From positions 1 to 9,320 of the forward strand of contig CAMFEL010000079.1 in the NCBI GenBank assembly GCA_945949385.1: a stretch of DNA of 9,320 nucleotides, given 5' to 3'. This document shows positions 5,666-9,320 of the stretch, piece by piece (the first letter of the stretch is position 1; every line of letters starts with the position of its first letter). Origin of the DNA: an uncultured Clostridia bacterium. Lineage in GTDB: Bacteria; Bacillota; Clostridia; Oscillospirales; CAG-272. The notes beneath the pieces were generated by a model. That model was not told where the DNA came from, searched no databases, and worked only from the letters and a program-made list of their open reading frames with translations. A program made the translations under genes and the position numbers.

Positions 5666-7492
5666 ATGGTTAGAGAAGACCTGAGAAATGTAGCAATAAT
5701 CGCCCATGTCGACCACGGTAAGACCACCCTCGTGGACGAAATGCTGAAGCAGTGCGGCGAATATCACGAAAACCAGGTGGTACAGGAAAGAGTTATGGAC
5801 TCCGGCGACCTGGAAAGAGAGCGCGGCATTACTATTCTTGCAAAAAACACCTCCGTCAATTACAAGGGCGTTAAAATCAACATAGTGGACACCCCCGGAC
5901 ACGCCGATTTCGGCGGCGAGGTGGAGCGTATACTCAAAATGGTAAACGGTGTCATCCTGCTGGTGGACGCCGCAGAGGGTCCCATGCCCCAGACCAGATT
6001 TGTGCTGGGACGCGCCATGGAGCTGGGCCACCGCGTTATTGTGGCGGTAAACAAAATAGACCGTCCCGACGCCAGAGTCGACGAGGTAATCGATGAAGTG
6101 CTGGAACTGCTTATAGACCTTGGCGCAACGGACGAGCAGCTTGACTCTCCCATGCTGTTCTGCTCCGGCAGAGCGGGAACCGCCACCGTGGATCCTCACG
6201 GCACGGGCACGGATCTGAAGCCTCTGCTTGACACCATACTTGACTATATTCCCCGCCCCGAGGGAGATCCCGAAGCGCCTCTCCAGATGCTTGTTTCCTC
6301 TATCGACTACAACGATTATGTGGGAAGAATCGGTATCGGCAGAATAGAGCGAGGCACCATGGCCGTGGGAAAAGAAGCGGTCATTGTCAACTATCACAAT
6401 CCCGACGCCGCTCCCAAGAAAACAAAGATAGTTTCTCTTTATCAGTACGACGGACTTTCAAAGAAGGCTGTCGACAGCGCAACAGTAGGCGATATAGTAT
6501 GCTTTTCCGGAGCCGCCGATATTACCATAGGCGACACCATAACCGCACCCGAGGCACCGGAGTCTCTTGAGTTTGTTAAGGTCAGCGAGCCTACCCTTGA
6601 AATGACCTTCTCCGTCAACGACAGTCCCTTTGCGGGGCGGGAGGGCAAATTCGTCACCTCCCGTCAGATCAGAGAGCGGCTGTATAAGGAAACTCTAAAG
6701 GATGTGTCCCTGCGGGTCGAGGACGGAGACACTACCGACAGCTTTAAGGTGGCGGGCAGAGGTGAAATGCATCTCTCCATACTCATTGAAACCATGCGCC
6801 GCGAGGGCTTTGAAATATGCTGCTCCACGCCTCATGTTCTGTTCCGCGAAATAGACGGCAGAAAGTGCGAGCCTATGGAGCGCGTCACCGTCGAGGTACC
6901 CGAGGAATATGTGGGCACGGTTATTGAAAAGCTGGGCAGCCGCAAGGGAGAGCTTCTGGAAATGAATCTTCGCGGCAGCCGTATGAAAATCGAATATTCC
7001 ATCCCGGCAAGAGGTCTGTTCGGATACCGCAGCGAGTTTCTCACCGATACCCGCGGCGAGGGCATAATCGCCTCAGTGTTTGACGGCTATCAGCCTTTTA
7101 AGGGAGAAATAACCACCCGATATACAGGATCTCTTATTGCCAGCGAAACAGGTGAGTCCACCTCTTACGGACTATACAACTGTCAGGACAGAGGCGTAAT
7201 GTTTATCGGCGTGCAGACACCCGTATACGAGGGTATGATCGTGGGAGAATGTCCCAAGCAGGTGGATATTGCTCTGAATGTGTGCAAGAAAAAGCACCTG
7301 ACCGCTATCCGCTCCAGCGGCGCCGACGAGGCTCTGCGCCTTGTGCCGCCGAAGATTATGAGCCTTGAGCAGGCAATTGAGTTTATCGGTGAGGACGAGC
7401 TTATCGAGGTCACTCCCAAGACCATACGACTTCGCAAAAAGATACTCAATACGGAGCTCCGTCTTAAGGAAGAAGCGAAAAAAAAGAAATAA
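5666..7492 (+). CDS. typA: Ribosome-associated translational GTPase TypA/BipA
   Basis: TypA/BipA is an EF-G-like GTPase that binds the ribosome and aids 50S assembly and growth under cold or other stress. The 608-residue length fits the family. The GTPase motifs are complete: G1 H14VDHGKTT21, G2 with RGITI near 53-57, G3 D75TPGH79 and G4 N129KID132. The G5 region reads LFCSGRAG rather than the classical SA-x form. Downstream come the beta-barrel domain (from about 200), the EF-G III-like domain with GRGEMHLSILIE, the EF-G V-like domain (from about 395) and the TypA-specific C-terminal domain ending in a basic tail RLKEEAKKKK. The gene is a single unit, with its own promoter and two strong terminators after the stop. 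Confidence 0.97.
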   Translation: MVREDLRNVAIIAHVDHGKTTLVDEMLKQCGEYHENQVVQERVMDSGDLERERGITILAKNTSVNYKGVKINIVDTPGHADFGGEVERILKMVNGVILLVDAAEGPMPQTRFVLGRAMELGHRVIVAVNKIDRPDARVDEVIDEVLELLIDLGATDEQLDSPMLFCSGRAGTATVDPHGTGTDLKPLLDTILDYIPRPEGDPEAPLQMLVSSIDYNDYVGRIGIGRIERGTMAVGKEAVIVNYHNPDAAPKKTKIVSLYQYDGLSKKAVDSATVGDIVCFSGAADITIGDTITAPEAPESLEFVKVSEPTLEMTFSVNDSPFAGREGKFVTSRQIRERLYKETLKDVSLRVEDGDTTDSFKVAGRGEMHLSILIETMRREGFEICCSTPHVLFREIDGRKCEPMERVTVEVPEEYVGTVIEKLGSRKGELLEMNLRGSRMKIEYSIPARGLFGYRSEFLTDTRGEGIIASVFDGYQPFKGEITTRYTGSLIASETGESTSYGLYNCQDRGVMFIGVQTPVYEGMIVGECPKQVDIALNVCKKKHLTAIRSSGADEALRLVPPKIMSLEQAIEFIGEDELIEVTPKTIRLRKKILNTELRLKEEAKKKK

Positions 7493-7502
7493 AATTTTGT
7501 GT

Positions 7503-7529
7503 AAAAACCCCCGCGCCGCGGGGGTTTTT
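7503..7529. terminator. Bidirectional terminator 1 (typA side)
   Basis: An A5 run, CCCCCGCG, a very small loop, CGCGGGGG-type complement and a T5 run form a very GC-rich hairpin (stem 7508-7524) just after the typA stop. The flanking A and T runs allow it to work on both strands. Confidence 0.92.
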
Positions 7530-7535
7530 ATATGC

Positions 7536-7565
7536 AAAAAGAGGCGGGGGAACCCGCCTCTTTTT
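7536..7565. terminator. Bidirectional terminator 2 (oxidoreductase side)
   Basis: A5, then GAGGCGGG (7541-7548), loop GGAA, CCCGCCTC (7553-7560) and T5 form an 8-bp perfect stem with U-runs on both strands. It would end the 2-oxoacid oxidoreductase operon on the minus strand and back up terminator 1 for typA. Two such hairpins six bases apart insulate the convergent units. Confidence 0.92.
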
Positions 7566-7588
7566 ACTGTATGGTATATTTGCCGCAT

Positions 7589-8119
7589 TCAGCACTCAAA
7601 GCCGCGCTTTATGGCGTTGAGATTAGCCTTCAGCATATCCTGATGTCTTGCGGAAACCACTTTTTTCAGCGCCGCCTCCATATCGTCGGCAGATACCGCG
7701 CCGGTCTCCTTTATAAACTTGCCTACCATGATCATATTGGCAAGAGAGGGCGTGCCCAGCTCGTTGGCAAGGGCGGTGGCAGGCACATAAAACGCCTTTA
7801 CATCGTCCCGTCTCAGCTTTCTTTCGATAAGAGTGGAATCAACAAATACCGATCCTCCGCTTACCACCGAATCCTCATATTTCTCAAGAGAAGGCAGATT
7901 CATAACTATAAGCGCGTCGGGCTTTGAAACAATGGGAGATCCTACGGGCTCGTCGGAAAGGATAACGCTGCAGTTGGCGGTGCCACCGCGCATTTCGGGT
8001 CCGTAGGAAGGAAGCCAACTAAGCTGACGTCCCTCTATAAGTCCCTTATACGCCAGAAATTTTCCGGCGAAAAGCACGCCCTGCCCGCCGAAGCCTGCAA
8101 TAAGAAGCTGCGTTGTCAT
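7589..8119 (-). CDS. 2-oxoacid:ferredoxin oxidoreductase, gamma subunit
   Basis: This 176-residue protein is the gamma (KorC/VorC/PorC-like) subunit of an anaerobic enzyme that oxidatively decarboxylates a 2-oxoacid to its acyl-CoA and reduces ferredoxin. It opens with the nucleotide-fold motif LLIAGFGGQGVLFAGK (about 5-20). It also has the typical SYGPEMRGGTANCSVILSD block (about 31-49) and PDALIVMN. The ATG at 8117-8119 is preferred over the in-frame upstream start at 8140 because AAAGGAGGG lies about eight bases before it and the family starts right at this motif. Only one base separates it from the beta-subunit stop, so the two are translationally coupled. It is the last gene of the operon, with a terminator about 25 bases downstream. 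Confidence 0.92.
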   Translation of the reverse strand: MTTQLLIAGFGGQGVLFAGKFLAYKGLIEGRQLSWLPSYGPEMRGGTANCSVILSDEPVGSPIVSKPDALIVMNLPSLEKYEDSVVSGGSVFVDSTLIERKLRRDDVKAFYVPATALANELGTPSLANMIMVGKFIKETGAVSADDMEAALKKVVSARHQDMLKANLNAIKRGFEC

Positions 8120-8120
8120 A

Positions 8121-8870
8121 TTACTCGCCCTCCTTTGCACTTCTGTCCTTATATACGCCGAGCGGGTAGTAAGGAATCATTTTATCGTCTATCCATTTAA
8201 GCGCCGCTTCGGGAGTCATACCCCAGTTTGTGGGGCAGGAGGAAACCACCTCCACAAGGGAGAAGCCCTTGCCCTCCGCCTGATTGCGGAACGCCTTTTC
8301 GATAGCCGCCTTTGCGGTCTTGACATTCTTCACGCTGTTGACTGCCACGCGAACCAGATATTCGGGGCCGTCCAGAGCGGAAAGCATTTCGCACACCTTA
8401 ATGGGATAGCCTGCGGTTGCCACATCTCTGCCGTAGGGAGAGGTCTGCGTGACCTGACCGGGCAGCGAGGTAGGCGCCATCTGACCGCCTGTCATTCCGT
8501 ATATGGCGTTGTTTACGAAAATCACGGTAATATTCTCGTTTCTCGTAGCGGCGTGTACCGTTTCCGCCATACCGATAGACGCCAGATCTCCGTCGCCCTG
8601 ATATGTAAATATGATATTCTCCGGCATGGAGCGCTTAAGTCCCGTTGCAACGGCGGGAGCGCGTCCGTGAGCCGCCTCCACCATATCGCAGGCAAAGTAG
8701 TTATAAGCCATGACCGCACAGCCCACGGGAGCAACTCCCACGGTCCTTCCCTCGATACCCAGGGTGTCAATAGCCTCCGCCACAAGGCGGTGGATAATAC
8801 CGTGAGTACAGCCGGGGCAGTAGTGCAGTTCGGCGTCGGTAAGGCTCTTGGGTTTTTCAAATACTGTCAT
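8121..8870 (-). CDS. 2-oxoacid:ferredoxin oxidoreductase, beta subunit (thiamine-diphosphate binding)
   Basis: This 249-residue subunit carries thiamine diphosphate and a [4Fe-4S] cluster. The cofactor motif is G92DGDLASIG100 with NNAIYGMTGGQ at 120-130. C18 and C21 in YCPGCTHG, C51, and C212 in SSCPTNW match the four cluster ligands of the family. Similar subunits are annotated either as KorB (2-oxoglutarate) or as VOR beta (branched-chain 2-oxoacids); the substrate cannot be decided here, although the full-length CPGC-HG form is common to both. The ATG at 8870 overlaps the alpha-subunit TAA by one base (TAATG) and is preceded by GGAGGT about eight bases upstream. Confidence 0.94.
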   Translation of the reverse strand: MTVFEKPKSLTDAELHYCPGCTHGIIHRLVAEAIDTLGIEGRTVGVAPVGCAVMAYNYFACDMVEAAHGRAPAVATGLKRSMPENIIFTYQGDGDLASIGMAETVHAATRNENITVIFVNNAIYGMTGGQMAPTSLPGQVTQTSPYGRDVATAGYPIKVCEMLSALDGPEYLVRVAVNSVKNVKTAKAAIEKAFRNQAEGKGFSLVEVVSSCPTNWGMTPEAALKWIDDKMIPYYPLGVYKDRSAKEGE

Positions 8871-9320
8871 TACCGCACACCTCCGTTCATTTTTCTGATA
8901 CTTTCAAGAACTTCATCGGGAGAGGGGATCATACCGCCCGCTCTGAAGCAAAGCTCTACGGGACGGCGGCATTCCGTGGCAAGGCGCACGTCCTCTATCA
9001 TCTGACCCATGGAAAGCTCCACGGATATAAAGCCGCGCACCCTGTCAGCCGCCTCTCTCAGAGGCTTTTTGGGGAACGGCCAAATGGTGATGGGACGGAT
9101 CATACCCGCCTTGATACCCTCTTTGCGAGCCGCGGTCACGGCGTTTTTGGTAACGCGAGCCGCAATTCCGAAGGCGACGAGGCAGATGTCCGCATCCTCC
9201 ATCATAAAGCTTTCCCAGCGTGTTTCCTGTTCTTCTACTGCCTTGTATCTTTCAAAGCGCTCGATATTGGTGCGCTCCAGCTCCTCGGGCGCCAGATACA
9301 GCGAATTGATAATATTGTGC
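8870..9320 (-). CDS. 2-oxoacid:ferredoxin oxidoreductase, alpha subunit (N-terminus beyond window)
   Basis: Only the last 149 codons are present; the frame is open to the window edge and the full subunit is usually about 350 residues. The sequence continues from HNIINSLYLAPEELER through a linker to DADICLVAFGIAARVTKNAV, then GMIRPITIWPFP and FISVELSMGQMIEDVRLA. These are the features of the C-terminal domain of KorA/VorB-type alpha subunits. An internal ATG at 9205 is not the true start. The order alpha-beta-gamma on the minus strand is the usual one, and a small ferredoxin-like delta subunit may precede it outside the window. Strict anaerobic metabolism is implied. Confidence 0.92.
   Translation of the reverse strand, partial: HNIINSLYLAPEELERTNIERFERYKAVEEQETRWESFMMEDADICLVAFGIAARVTKNAVTAARKEGIKAGMIRPITIWPFPKKPLREAADRVRGFISVELSMGQMIEDVRLATECRRPVELCFRAGGMIPSPDEVLESIRKMNGGVR

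Noticed and set aside
5627..6397. 256-residue minus-strand open frame
   Set aside because: It is antisense to the start of typA, with histidine-rich low-information sequence mirroring typA codons.

Overview
The window looks like chromosomal DNA of an anaerobic Clostridia-type Firmicute. The evidence is a set of 2-oxoacid:ferredoxin oxidoreductase subunits, strong AGGAGG-type ribosome binding sites, near-consensus sigma-A promoters with 17-bp spacers, a CIRCE heat-shock operator, and gene families usual in that group (ftsH, azlCD, typA). No species can be named from the sequence alone.

Layout, left to right. (1) 1-1396, minus strand: the first 465 codons of the membrane AAA+ protease FtsH, cut by the window edge. 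It is read from a consensus promoter whose -35 box lies inside a CIRCE element. (2) 1576-1706: a truncated, start-less copy of the 5' end of azlC. (3) 1733-4239, minus strand: a more A+T-rich arsenic-type operon, transcribed arsR > ArsP/DUF318-type permease > Cys-rich thioredoxin-like protein > wrecked ACR3 arsenite-pump remnant > thioredoxin-coupled arsenate reductase arsC. (4) 4240-4519: a divergent promoter region with one consensus promoter for the ars operon, one for azlCD, and dyads between them. (5) 4520-5543, plus strand: intact azlC and azlD, a branched-chain amino acid exporter. (6) 5666-7492, plus strand: typA/bipA with its own promoter, followed by two back-to-back bidirectional terminators. 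(7) 7589-9320, minus strand: gamma, beta and partial alpha subunits of a 2-oxoacid:ferredoxin oxidoreductase, translationally coupled.

How it fits together. The azlC 5' end occurs twice, on both sides of the ars operon, in the same orientation. The simplest reading is that the ancestral order was ftsH(-)/azlCD(+) and that the ars operon was inserted at the azlC 5' end, leaving an imperfect direct repeat. No integrase or transposase is visible. The operon still encodes a repressor with the As(III)-type CxC motif, an arsenate reductase and a permease, but its canonical arsenite pump is reduced to a C-terminal fragment with a stop codon and an internal deletion. Arsenite or organoarsenical export may therefore depend on the permease, or on a pump encoded elsewhere.

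No wholly new system was found. The observations most worth following are CIRCE control of ftsH, the azlC duplication bracketing the ars operon, the ACR3 pseudogene, and the Cys-rich N-terminus of the thioredoxin-like protein.
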